This document shows, piece by piece, positions 1 through 9,030 of a stretch of 64,000 nt of DNA (position 1 is the first letter of the stretch; each line of letters opens with the position of its first letter). The notes beneath the pieces were generated by a model, which worked only from the letters and a program-made list of their open reading frames with translations, had not been told where the DNA came from and made no database searches. This DNA is from JAMXLO01 sp963719805 (GTDB lineage Bacteria > Pseudomonadota > Alphaproteobacteria > Acetobacterales > Acetobacteraceae), in NCBI GenBank assembly GCA_963719805.1, contig CAVRDF010000008.1, positions 744,001-808,000 of the forward strand. Direction: 5' to 3'. The translations under genes and the position numbers were made by a program.

Positions 1-38
1 GCGTCTGCGCCCATCGGCGAAAGGCCAGGCTCTGCCAT
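1..38 (-). CDS. possible 5' end of an unidentified gene, cut by the window edge
   Basis: On the minus strand an ATG at 38 opens a frame that runs off the window edge (it begins MAEPGLSPMGADA). The same frame is also open upstream towards the end of the amidohydrolase. Only about 12 codons are visible, so no function can be assigned. It could equally be a chance open frame. An alternative ATG at 63, directly after the amidohydrolase stop, opens a different frame. Confidence 0.2.
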   Translation of the reverse strand, partial: MAEPGLSPMGAD

Positions 39-63
39 GACGAAAGGCTCGACCGGTGAGCAT

Positions 64-1599
64 TCAGACGCGGGAACTCGGCCGATAGAAGGGTTCGTGT
101 TGGGTAGGATTGAAATAGTTGGCGTAGAACGCCTTCACGTGTGGCAATAGCGCTTTCGACAGCTTGCGCCGTTCCACCTCGTCGTCCGCCAAAGCTCGCT
201 GCAGGTCCTCGTGCAACGCGAGCAATGCGCCATCGCGATCTACCTTGGTAAAACGTCCATCGTCGTAGATCACTTCGCCGTCGCAGATCACCGTGCGGGC
301 ACGCCTGGCCCGTTGCATCACCGCATCCAGCAACGGCGTTTCGTCATCCAGATACGGCCAGCTCATCTCTCGCCAATCTAGCAACACCATGTCGGCGGCG
401 CGCCCGACTTCCAGCGTGCCCAGCCGCTCGCCAAACGCCGTGGTCTTCGCCCCGCCGCTCGTCGCCATGCGGAACACCTGTGCCGGCGTCGGCACGACAT
501 TGTCCTCCATGCCCGGCACGCGATGCGCACGCAGCACCAGCCGCATCTCCTGCAACATGTCGCGGTCATCATTGATGCCGGCTTCGTCGAGGCCGATGGC
601 GGTGGTGATGCCTTTCGCCTCGAACGCATTCAGCGCGGCAACACCGGAACGCAGCCGGAAGTTGGACGAGCAATTGTGGCAGATGCAGGTACCGGTCGCG
701 GCGACGCGTTCGATGTCGGCCTCGTTCAGCCACACGCCGTGGCCGAGCGTCATGTGCGGGCCCAGCAGGCCGAAGCGGTCGATGTACTCCAGCGCGGTGC
801 CACCGCCACGGCGGCGGGCATATTCCTTCTGATACGCCGTTTCGACCAGATGCATGTGCATCGGTGCCTCGTATTTGCGCGAGATCTCGGCAAAGCGGGT
901 CAGCGCAGTGTCGGAGCACCAGTGCAGGTTGGCCGGCGACAGCTGGACCTTGACCCGGCTCTTGGTGTGATGCCGGCCGTGCAGATCCTCGAACACCGCG
1001 AAAAAGTCATCCAGCGACAACTGGAAGCGATCGTACCAGCGCTGCACCGGACCGCGCAGTTCCGCCGGCAAGCTGGCGACGAACTCCGTGTCCGCCTGAT
1101 AGACAAGCCGGTTCTGATCACGCACAGAAAACGAATAGGACACGCGCATGCCGACATCCTGGTAGGCGCGGATGATCTCCTCGCAGCGCGTTTCGACTTC
1201 TGGCAGCTTGCCGGGCGCCCAGCCGTGCAGGTGCTGCACCGTGGTGATGCCGGAGGCGATCATCTCGAACGCGGAATACAGCGTGTCGAGATACGGATTG
1301 ACGTTGCGCATCACCATGCGGGTGACGAACCAAAGCTCCAGTGGCATGTCGGGTGAGCCGAGCTGAACCGGCGTGAGGCCAACATGGTGGTGGCCGTTGA
1401 TGAAGCCGGGCAGCAAGATGTCGTTGCCACCGCCGATGACCGGAACGTCCGAGTGCTGGCGGCGCAGGTCAGCGAAGGTGCCGATGGCGGCGATGACGCC
1501 GTCCTGCTGTAGCACGGCGCCATCGGCGATCTCTTCCCAGCGGTGGCGATCGAGCGCCTTGGTGATCATCGCGCGGCTGCGGATCAGTGATGCGGCCAT
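64..1599 (-). CDS. amidohydrolase (cytosine deaminase / TRZ-ATZ-like metal-dependent hydrolase)
   Basis: A 511-residue amidohydrolase-superfamily enzyme that should deaminate or hydrolyse a cyclic amidine or N-heterocycle using an active-site metal. Visible signatures in order are the HxH metal pair at about residues 70-72 (NGHHHVG), a later His in HMHLVET, the LGHGVWL segment, and the metal Asp in GLDEAGINDD, followed by a beta-sandwich return ending in GRAADMVLLD. The ATG at 1599 is chosen because sequence further upstream is antisense to the flavoprotein gene and matches nothing; an inner Met at residue 11 (1569) is also possible. It is divergent from the HcnABC-like gene with only about 40 bases between starts, so they probably share a control region and pathway. 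The substrate is unknown; I recognise only the superfamily. Confidence 0.85.
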   Translation of the reverse strand: MAASLIRSRAMITKALDRHRWEEIADGAVLQQDGVIAAIGTFADLRRQHSDVPVIGGGNDILLPGFINGHHHVGLTPVQLGSPDMPLELWFVTRMVMRNVNPYLDTLYSAFEMIASGITTVQHLHGWAPGKLPEVETRCEEIIRAYQDVGMRVSYSFSVRDQNRLVYQADTEFVASLPAELRGPVQRWYDRFQLSLDDFFAVFEDLHGRHHTKSRVKVQLSPANLHWCSDTALTRFAEISRKYEAPMHMHLVETAYQKEYARRRGGGTALEYIDRFGLLGPHMTLGHGVWLNEADIERVAATGTCICHNCSSNFRLRSGVAALNAFEAKGITTAIGLDEAGINDDRDMLQEMRLVLRAHRVPGMEDNVVPTPAQVFRMATSGGAKTTAFGERLGTLEVGRAADMVLLDWREMSWPYLDDETPLLDAVMQRARRARTVICDGEVIYDDGRFTKVDRDGALLALHEDLQRALADDEVERRKLSKALLPHVKAFYANYFNPTQHEPFYRPSSRV

Positions 1600-1641
1600 G
1601 TGTCTCGCCCCCGTCGGTGTTCTTCGGCATGCTGGCCCGTC

Positions 1642-4524
1642 ATGCGCCTCACTCACAAGACGATTCGCCCCGCCGGCCGGGCGGTGACGATAGAATTCGA
1701 CGGCCAACGCATCGCCGCGCTGGAGGGCGAGACGATCGCCGCGGCATTGTCGGCGGCCAACATCGTGGCACTCAGACGCACGCTGACCGGCGCGCCGCGC
1801 GGGCTGCATTGCGGCATGGGAGCGTGCTTCGACTGTGTCGTGACAGTGGATGGCCGAATCGGCCAGCGCGCCTGCATGACCAAGGTGGCCGACGGCATGA
1901 AGGTGACCGGCGAGGCGAAGCTGCCGCTGGCACCGTTGGCGCCCCCGCCCGAGACTGAGCAGTCGGAGGAGCGGGCCTGCGACGTGCTGGTGGTGGGCGG
2001 CGGCCCGGCGGGTCTGTCGGCGGCGATCGCCGCAGGAGAAGCCAGACTTTCGGTCGTGGTGCTGGACGAACGCAGCGCCACCGGCGGCCAGTATGCCAAG
2101 CCGCTGGCCGACAGCCATAAGGACGACGCGCCGGATGCGCAGTTCCGGCTGGGGATGGAACTGCGGCAGAAGGCATTGGCCGCGGGCGCGCGGATCGAGA
2201 CCGAAGCGACGGTGTGGGGCGGCTTCGCGGCGGACGAAATCGCCGCGCTCGTGGCCGGGCGCGCCATCACCTATCGGCCACGCCGGCTGGTGCTGGCGCC
2301 GGGCGCGCACGAACGCCCGGTGGCGCTGCCGGGCTGGACGCTGCCGGGTGTGATGACCACCGGCTCGTTGCAGACATTGGTGCGGGCGCAGCGCGTGTGT
2401 CCCGGTGAACGTGTGCTGATCGCGGGCAGCGGACCGCTGAACCTGCAGCTTGCCTGCGAACTGCTGGCCGGCGGCGTGAAGCCGATCGCGGTGGTGGAAG
2501 CCGCGCCGCGTCCCAGCCTCGGCGGATGGCGCGAGACATGGACGATGGCGCGGAATGCACCGGACCTGGTGCGCGAGGGCATCGGCATGCTGGCGACGCT
2601 GAAGCGTTCCGGCGTGCCGGTGCTGTGGTCGGCGCGCATCAAGCAACTGGGCGGCGGCGAGCGGGTGCAGTCGGCGCATGTAGCCGGGCGTCAATACGAT
2701 CGCCACTACGACGTGGACGTGGTCGCGATCAACCTGGGGTTCCAGCCGGAAACCGGGCTGGCGCGGGCACTTGGCGCGAAGCAGCGCTTCGTCGATGTCG
2801 GGTTGGGCTATCTGGCGAGCGAGACTGACGAGGACGGCCGCACCTCGGCGCCGGGTGTGTTCGCGGTCGGCGATGGGGCGATGCTCGGCGGATCGCGTGT
2901 GGCGATGGCGCGCGGACGGCTGGCCGGATTGGCGGCGGCGCGCGACCTCGGCAAGCAGGTCGCGGACGAACCAGAAACGCGGCGGGCGCTGGCGCGTGCC
3001 GCGGCGTTCCAGGATGCATTGTGGACGCTGTTCAAGCCGTCGCGGCTGCGGCCGGATTCGTTGCCGGATGAAACCATCGTCTGCCGCTGCGAGGAAGTCA
3101 CCGCCGGACGGCTGCGACAGGAAATGGCAGACGGGCTGACCTCGCTGCCGATACTGAAGAAGGCGACGCGCGCCGGCATGGGGCGTTGCCAGGGACGGTT
3201 CTGCGCGGCGACGATCGCACGACTGTGTCCTGATCTGCCAGACGATGACTGGTCATTCGCGGCACCGCGCGCGCCGTTGCGTCCAGTGCCAGCGGCACCG
3301 CTGATGTTCGAGGCCGAGGAGTTTGAGGCCCCGTTGTTGGAGCAGCCGCAGGCGCCGGTGCGATTGCACAAGACGCCGGTGCTGCCGGCGGAAGAACGGC
3401 GCTGTGATGTGCTGATCATTGGCGGCGGCCTTGCCGGTCTGTTCAGCGCGTATTTCATGGCGAAGCAAGGCGCCGACGTGCTGCTGGTGGAGCGCGACGA
3501 AGCTGGTATGGCGGCGAGCACTGCGAATGCGGGCAGCCTGCACGCACAATTGCTGTCGTACGACTTCAACGACGAGACGCCCGCCGATGGCGGCCAGGCA
3601 GCGCATACGCTGCCGCTTGCACCACGCTCGATCGCACTGTGGAAGGAGATCGGCGCGGAAGTCGGCGAGGATCTGGGCATCCGCACCGAAGGCGGCCTGA
3701 TGCTGGCGGCGACCCCCGCCGAGTTCGAATGGCTGCGCCGCAAGTCAGAGATGGAGCGGCGCTGGGGTACCGAAAGCCACGTGCTCGGCGCCAATGAATT
3801 GCGCACGCTGGCGCCGGCGATTTCCGAGCACATGATCGGCGCCGACTTGGTTCCCGCCGAGGGTTATGGCGATCCGCTGCGCGGCACGATGGCGGCGCTG
3901 AAGCTGGCGGTTCGACATGGCGCGCGGCTGCTGCGCGGCACAGAGGTGCAGGCGATTGCGCGCGATGGCGCGGCGTGGCGCGTGACCACGTCGAAGGGGC
4001 AAATCGTGGCGGGACGCGTGGTGAACGCGGCAGGACCGTGGGCGGGACGCGTCGGCCAGATGGTCGGGCTCGATCTGCCGGTCACTGGAACCGTGCAGCA
4101 GGTGATCGTGACCGAGCCGGCGCCGCCGATGACCAGGCATCTGATCGCGCTGGCCAACCGGCATCTGTCTTTGAAACAGCAGGCGAGCGGCGGGTTCCTG
4201 ATCGGCGGTGGATGGTTCGGCCGCTTCGATCCAACAAGCGGACGGACGCACAACCTGCGGCGCAACATAGAAGGCAATCTGTGGGTGTGCGCGCAGGTGT
4301 TGCCGGTGCTGCGCAGTCTCTCGTTCGTGCGCTGCTGGACCGGCATCAATTCGGCGATCGACCGAGCGCCGATACTTGGCGAGGCACCTGGACTGCCGGG
4401 ATTCTTCAACGCCGTCAGTGCAAATGGCTATACGCTGGGGCCGGTGATCGGGCAGATCACCGCGCAGGCGGTACTGCACGGCGAGGCGCCCAATCCGCAC
4501 TATCGGATGGAACGCTTTGGCTGA
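1642..4524 (+). CDS. three-domain HcnA-HcnB-HcnC-like FAD oxidoreductase (opine/amino-acid oxidase type fusion)
   Basis: A 960-residue protein that carries in one chain what HCN synthase and opine oxidases spread over three subunits. Residues 1-95 are a 2Fe-2S domain with Cys57, Cys62, Cys65 and Cys78. Residues about 112-470 are an FAD/NAD(P) pyridine-nucleotide-type domain (GGGPAG at 119-124). A BFD-like 2Fe-2S module follows, with Cys481, Cys483, Cys516 and Cys521. A DAO-type FAD domain begins at GGGLAG (594-599). The family oxidises amino acids or opines and passes electrons to the respiratory chain. I start at ATG 1642, since codons before it (back to a GTG at 1600) look non-coding. The next gene overlaps its stop by 8 bases, so they are co-translated. 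Substrate is not deducible. Confidence 0.85.
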   Translation: MRLTHKTIRPAGRAVTIEFDGQRIAALEGETIAAALSAANIVALRRTLTGAPRGLHCGMGACFDCVVTVDGRIGQRACMTKVADGMKVTGEAKLPLAPLAPPPETEQSEERACDVLVVGGGPAGLSAAIAAGEARLSVVVLDERSATGGQYAKPLADSHKDDAPDAQFRLGMELRQKALAAGARIETEATVWGGFAADEIAALVAGRAITYRPRRLVLAPGAHERPVALPGWTLPGVMTTGSLQTLVRAQRVCPGERVLIAGSGPLNLQLACELLAGGVKPIAVVEAAPRPSLGGWRETWTMARNAPDLVREGIGMLATLKRSGVPVLWSARIKQLGGGERVQSAHVAGRQYDRHYDVDVVAINLGFQPETGLARALGAKQRFVDVGLGYLASETDEDGRTSAPGVFAVGDGAMLGGSRVAMARGRLAGLAAARDLGKQVADEPETRRALARAAAFQDALWTLFKPSRLRPDSLPDETIVCRCEEVTAGRLRQEMADGLTSLPILKKATRAGMGRCQGRFCAATIARLCPDLPDDDWSFAAPRAPLRPVPAAPLMFEAEEFEAPLLEQPQAPVRLHKTPVLPAEERRCDVLIIGGGLAGLFSAYFMAKQGADVLLVERDEAGMAASTANAGSLHAQLLSYDFNDETPADGGQAAHTLPLAPRSIALWKEIGAEVGEDLGIRTEGGLMLAATPAEFEWLRRKSEMERRWGTESHVLGANELRTLAPAISEHMIGADLVPAEGYGDPLRGTMAALKLAVRHGARLLRGTEVQAIARDGAAWRVTTSKGQIVAGRVVNAAGPWAGRVGQMVGLDLPVTGTVQQVIVTEPAPPMTRHLIALANRHLSLKQQASGGFLIGGGWFGRFDPTSGRTHNLRRNIEGNLWVCAQVLPVLRSLSFVRCWTGINSAIDRAPILGEAPGLPGFFNAVSANGYTLGPVIGQITAQAVLHGEAPNPHYRMERFG

Positions 4525-5515
4525 GCGTACGGCCACGCATGGCTGGATCCGAGAGCGCATCGCGCGTGTGCCTCGGGTGAAGCTGGCGCTGACGCCGACA
4601 CCGCTGCACGAAGCACCGAACCTGACGCGTGCGCTGGGTGGACCGCGGATCTTCATCAAGCGCGACGACCTGACGGGGGTAGCGTTCGGCGGGAACAAGC
4701 TGCGCAACCTAGAATTCCGGCTAGCGCGCACAATAGCGGAGCAGCCCGACACGGTGATCGTCGGGCTCGACCTGCAATCCAACTCGGCACGGCAGACGAT
4801 TGGCGCGTGCAACAAGCTGGGACTGAAGACGATACTGGTGCTGGAGGGCCAGAAGCCGGACGTGGTGCAGGGCAACCTGCTGGTGGATTATCTGCTGGGC
4901 GCCGAGGTGATGTTCGCGCCGACGCGCGAGGCGCAGCGAACGATGCTGGATGAGGCGGCAGAGCGCGTCCGCACGGCGGGTGGACGCCCGCATATCCTGA
5001 ACGACAATCCGATGTTCGATGTCGCCTCGGCCCTGGCGTATCTGGAGACAACGCTGGAGATACTGGAGCAACTGGCAGCGCCGGCTGCACTGTACATGTC
5101 GTCGAGCGGCAAGGGTCAGGCAGGGCTGGTGCTGGGCAAGCGGCTGACCAATTCGGGCCATGCGGTGGAGGGGATTACCGCGACGGACGAATACCACGTG
5201 CCGTCGCGCACCGCGGCGATCGCCAACGAGACGCTGGCAGTGCTTGGCCTCGATGCAAGCGTGACCGAGGATGAGGTTCACAACGATATGCGGTTCGTCG
5301 GGCCCGGCTATGGCGCGCCGACCGATGCAAGCGTGGAAGCGGTGAAGCTGTTCGCGCGCACCGAGGGGGTGGTATTGGACCCGGTGTATACGGGCAAAGC
5401 GGCGGCAGGGATGCTCGCGCACATCCGCGAGGGGCGATACGGTCTGGGAGACACGCTGGTGTTTGTACACACCGGCGGGACGCCAGCGATATTCACGTGG
5501 AACGGCCTTTGGTGA
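4517..5515 (+). CDS. D-cysteine desulfhydrase / ACC deaminase family PLP enzyme
   Basis: A 332-residue fold-type II PLP enzyme, normal length for the D-cysteine desulfhydrase/1-aminocyclopropane-1-carboxylate deaminase family. The PLP lysine is Lys61 in FGGNKLRNLEF; the substrate-binding segment QSNSARQT and a phosphate-binding region near SSGKGQAGL follow. Members catalyse beta-elimination or deamination of amino acids such as D-cysteine, L-cysteate or ACC. The TTG start at 4517 overlaps the last 8 bases of the flavoprotein gene, giving tight translational coupling. With the amidohydrolase and the oxidase it suggests stepwise breakdown of an amino-acid-like compound. Family is clear; exact substrate is not. 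Confidence 0.85.
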   Translation: MAERTATHGWIRERIARVPRVKLALTPTPLHEAPNLTRALGGPRIFIKRDDLTGVAFGGNKLRNLEFRLARTIAEQPDTVIVGLDLQSNSARQTIGACNKLGLKTILVLEGQKPDVVQGNLLVDYLLGAEVMFAPTREAQRTMLDEAAERVRTAGGRPHILNDNPMFDVASALAYLETTLEILEQLAAPAALYMSSSGKGQAGLVLGKRLTNSGHAVEGITATDEYHVPSRTAAIANETLAVLGLDASVTEDEVHNDMRFVGPGYGAPTDASVEAVKLFARTEGVVLDPVYTGKAAAGMLAHIREGRYGLGDTLVFVHTGGTPAIFTWNGLW

Positions 5516-5533
5516 TGAGGCTGTCGGAATTTA

Positions 5534-5563
5534 AACCACCGATGGACACCAATCGACACCGAT
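5534..5563. repeat. left terminal inverted repeat of the GxxExxY element
   Basis: A 30-base sequence beginning aaccaccgatggacacc whose reverse complement recurs at 5951-5980 with 27 of 30 positions matching (first 17 identical). It contains a short internal near-repeat of the form gatggacacc. The pair brackets the GxxExxY gene. No target-site duplication is obvious outside it. Confidence 0.75.
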
Positions 5564-5584
5564 CAGACCGTAGCTCTCCCGTCA

Positions 5585-5962
5585 TCAGAGACTGAGACGT
5601 TTCACTTCGACCCGGGGCTTGGCAAAATTCAGCAGTAGGCAGACATGAAGTCCGGTTGCCTTTAGATAGTTGAGGCACTGCGCCCGATGGACATCGTCCA
5701 GGGCCCTGACCGCTTTGAGTTCGACCAGCACCGCTCGTTCCACTATCAGGTCCGCCGTATATTCGCCCACCGCGGCGCCTTTGTAGTTGACGACGATGCC
5801 ATGCTGTTGCTCGACCGCCAGTCCCGAAGACCGAAGCTCGAGTGCCAGCGCGTTTTCATAGACCTTCTCAAGGAAGCCCGGCCCGAGCTCGTTGGCGACG
5901 ATGAACGCGCAGCCGATTACTCGCTGAGTAATCCGATCGAGACAGGTCGTATCCGTGTCCAT
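5585..5962 (-). CDS. GxxExxY family protein (PDDEXK_3 nuclease-fold)
   Basis: A 125-residue protein with the defining GxxExxY motif at Gly29-Glu32-Tyr35 (GFLEKVY). Asp71 (TADLIV) and Glu81-x-Lys83 (VELKAV) fit a PD-(D/E)xK nuclease core; this family is Pfam PDDEXK_3 as I remember it. Biochemical function is not established for the family. ATG 5962 is chosen because it lies at the start of homology; it sits inside the right inverted repeat, so the repeat encodes the first residues (MDTDT) and no Shine-Dalgarno is evident. It is convergent with the PLP enzyme and unrelated to its neighbours. The flanking inverted repeats suggest it is part of a small mobile unit. Confidence 0.85.
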   Translation of the reverse strand: MDTDTTCLDRITQRVIGCAFIVANELGPGFLEKVYENALALELRSSGLAVEQQHGIVVNYKGAAVGEYTADLIVERAVLVELKAVRALDDVHRAQCLNYLKATGLHVCLLLNFAKPRVEVKRLSL

Positions 5963-5980
5963 CGGTGTCCATCGGTGGTT
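5951..5980. repeat. right terminal inverted repeat of the GxxExxY element
   Basis: Ends in atcggtgtccatcggtggtt, the inverted partner of 5534-5563 (27/30 matches). It contains the start codon of the GxxExxY gene and tandem gtgtccatcg units. The hairpin at 45097-45134 carries the same core with one base changed (15 of 16 bases). Confidence 0.75.
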
Positions 5981-5996
5981 CCAATGACTGCTTGCC

Positions 5997-8449
5997 TTAT
6001 GCCGAGCCGACCGGCGGCAAGAAGACGGTGACCTCAGGCGGCGTGCCTTTGTACTTCTCGATATCGGCAAGCACAGTATGGCCGCAATTGCCCTGGCCGA
6101 GCCGCGACGTGCCGATATCCAGCGTCAGGTTGTTGACGTCGCCGTATTTGCACAGCGAACCGACCTTGTCGGGCTCGAGCGGATCGAACCAGCCGCCTTC
6201 GTTGACGCGGATGACGCCCGGACGGATGTCCTCGGTCAGTTTGGCACCGGCCAACAGTTGGCCGCGGTCATTGAACACACGCACCACGTCGCCATCGGCG
6301 ATGCCACGCGCGGCCGCGTCACGCGGATTGATCAGGCAAGGCTCGCGCCCGGCGATGCGATAGGTGGTGCCAAGCGCGGTGCCGCATAGCTGCGAGTGCA
6401 GACGCGAGCGCGGGTGGCTGGCAACCACGTGCAGCGGATATTTCATACCGGGCGCGCCGAGACGCTCGACCGGTTCCAGCCAGGTGGGATGCGGCGGGCA
6501 GTCGTCGTAGTTCATCTTCTCGATGTTGCGCGAGAAGATCTCGATCTTGCCCGTCGGTGTTCCCAGCGGTTCCAGCAGCGGATCATCGCGGAACTTCTTA
6601 TACCGCACAAAGCTCTTGGCCGCCGCATCGACCGGGAATTCGACATAGCCATCGCCGTTCCAGAACGCGTCGAACTCTGGCATCGGAATGTTCTTTGCCT
6701 TCGCCTGGGTCAGCGCCGCATTGTAGAAGATGCGCAGCCAGTCCATCTCGCTCTTGCCTTCGGTGAACGCCTGGCCTTTGCCCAGGCGCTCGGAGATCGC
6801 GGCGAAGATGTCGTAGTCGTTGCGTGACTCGAAGACCGGATCGATCACCTTCTTCATCGCCAGGATGTAGCGCGACGAATAGTCTCCGACAGCTTCGAGG
6901 TCATTGCGCTCATAGGCGGTGGTGGCCGGCAGCACGATGTCGGCGTGGCGCGCCGTGGGCGTCCACTGGAAGTCCTGCACGATGAAGCTTTCCAGCTTGT
7001 GCCAGGCCTCCAGCATGCGGTTGCGCTGCTGATGGTGGACGAACGGATTGCCGCCGACCCAGTAAACCATCTTCACATCGGGATAGATCGCCTTGGTGCC
7101 GTTGAACTCGAACTCCTGTCCCGGCTTCATCAACATGTCGACGACACGCGCCACGGGTATCGAGGCCGCGCCACTTTGCGTCAGCCATTCCGCGCCTTTC
7201 ACGGCCTTGCCGCCATCGGTATGCGGCCGAGCACCGGTGCGGTGGAACTCGGCGTGCCGCCACTGGCATAATGATAGCTGAGGCCGAAGCCGCCGCCCGG
7301 CAAGCCGATCTGACCGAGCATGCAAGCGAGGGTCACCAGCGTCCAATGCGCCTGCTCGCCGTGATGCTGGCGCTGCATTGACCAGCCGCTGGCGAGCATG
7401 GTGCGACTGCCGGCGAAGCGATGCGCCAGGTCGCGGATCGTGGCGGGCGGCACGTCACAGATCGCCGACGCCCATTCCGGCGTCTTCGGCGTGTTGTCTG
7501 TCTGGCCGAGCAGATACGACAGGAAGCGGTCGAAGCCGCTGGTGTAGTCCTTGAGGAACTTCTCGTTGTGCAGCTTCTCGGTGTACAGCGTGTGGGCGAT
7601 GCCGAGCATCAGCGCGACATCGGTCTGCGGCCGCGGTGCGATCCACTCGGCACCGAGATACGAACAGGTGTCGGTACGCACCGGATCGATGCAGACCACC
7701 TTCTTGCCGGTCGCCTTGAACGCGGCAAGGCCGTCATATGCACCATGATCGGCGACGCCGTAGCTGATCTGATTGGTGGTGATCGGGTCTGCACCCCAGA
7801 TCACCAGCAGCTCGGTGTTCTGTGCGACAACTGGCCAAACGGTCTGCTGCTCGTATACCTCGAGCGAGCCAACAACGTGCGGCATGATGATCTGCGACGC
7901 GCCGGTCGAATAATCGCCGGAGCTGTTCACGAAGCCGCCCTTCAGGTTCATCATGCGGCGCAGCAATGTCTGGCAGTTGTGCAGGCGCCCGGGACTCATC
8001 CAGCCATAGGAGCCGGCAAACGTGCCGGTGGGGCCATATTTCTGTTCGACGCGCTGCAATTCGGCGACCACGAGGTCGAGCGCCTTGTCCCAGGTGACGC
8101 GGACAAAATCACCGCTGCCACGGCTGGCGACATCCGCACCCGGGCCCTTTTCGAGGAATGCGCGGCGCACCATTGGATACTTGATGCGCGTCGGCGAGTA
8201 GACTGAGTCCATCACGCCCGGAAGCTGCGCGGTGGGATGCGGATCCTTCTCCCAGGGACGGATGGCGACGAAGCGACCGCCTTGCACCTTGGCGTGGAAA
8301 GCGCCCCAGTGCGATCCGGTGAGCACCTCGCCATCGGCACCCGCGGCACGCGCACTTTGCGTCAGCAGCGATGGACCGAACAGGCCGGCCACGGCGGCGC
8401 TGGCAAGCAGTTGGCGGCGCGGCAGAACGAGTGTCGACAGGTGGCTCAT
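5997..8449 (-). pseudogene. torA: trimethylamine-N-oxide reductase, molybdopterin catalytic subunit (frameshifted torA)
   Basis: Periplasmic Mo-bis-MGD reductase of the TorA/DMSO reductase family, reducing TMAO or related oxides with electrons from TorC. A twin-arginine signal is visible (PRRQLLASAAVAG, Arg11-Arg12), and the Mo-ligand serine is Ser181 in GDYSTGASQ. The first part ends in an early stop near 7200. The C-terminal half (from DGGKAVKGAEW) continues in another frame; the two join at about 7218-7222, where one base appears missing. Restoring it gives about 817 residues, near normal TorA length. Start 8449 has GGAGG 7 bases upstream and overlaps the torD stop (ATGA). Either a real inactivation or a base-call error. 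The enzyme could be a biotin-sulfoxide or other S/N-oxide reductase. Confidence 0.85.
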
Positions 8450-9030
8450 CGGTTTCCTCCTGAGGCGGTGGGGGCGTCGGGGCAGATGCGACCAGCGAGC
8501 AGTGCCGCGGCGGCGGCGTAAAACCCGCTGGCGTCGTGTGCATGGCATTGCGCGCAGAAGGACTGCGCCCAAGGCAGCAGTTGCTCATCGCGAAACCGTC
8601 GAGCGGCAGCGGGGCCGGCACGGCGATGCAATTCGGCCAACACGGTGAGCTGGATCGACAGATGATCGGACGGCTCATTCGAATCGGCGGCAATCGACAG
8701 ATCGAGTTCGCGCAACACGCCGTCCATCCGGGCGGCGGCATTGCCGAACAGGCGGCCCTCGAGATGCGCGGAGGCGTAAGGCGACACGGTAGCAGGTCCG
8801 CCGGCACCGCTGAACAACAGCCCGTACGAGCGGGCCAGCGTCTGCTCGCCGCGCGGCGCGAACACAGCTTGCGACATCTGGCGTACCGGCGGCCGCAGCG
8901 TATCGTCGCATGCCAGCGTCGCGAGCAGGGCGCGCGCCGGCCCATCCTGGCACGATCGGATCAAGGCTTCGTCAGGCGGCGAGGCAAACACACGCGCCAG
9001 GAATTCACACAACAGCGGCAGTTCATCCAT
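8446..9030 (-). CDS. torD: TorD-like molybdoenzyme chaperone
   Basis: A 194-residue, mostly helical protein matching the TorD/DmsD chaperone family in length, in the central Y-x-x-L-F segment (ARSYGLLFSG) and in the conserved late EQLLPWAQSFC region. These cytoplasmic chaperones bind the twin-arginine leader of the reductase and help insert the cofactor. Start 9030 overlaps the end of torC by 8 bases, and its stop overlaps the torA start by 4 (ATGA). The strictly coupled torC-torD-torA order supports the call more than the weakly conserved sequence does. Confidence 0.8.
   Translation of the reverse strand: MDELPLLCEFLARVFASPPDEALIRSCQDGPARALLATLACDDTLRPPVRQMSQAVFAPRGEQTLARSYGLLFSGAGGPATVSPYASAHLEGRLFGNAAARMDGVLRELDLSIAADSNEPSDHLSIQLTVLAELHRRAGPAAARRFRDEQLLPWAQSFCAQCHAHDASGFYAAAAALLAGRICPDAPTASGGNR

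Noticed and set aside
1600..2706. Long minus-strand extension of the amidohydrolase frame (would make an 880-residue protein)
   Set aside because: The extra sequence is antisense to the HcnABC-like gene, is Arg/His/Gln-rich and matches no domain; the amidohydrolase begins at ATG 1599.
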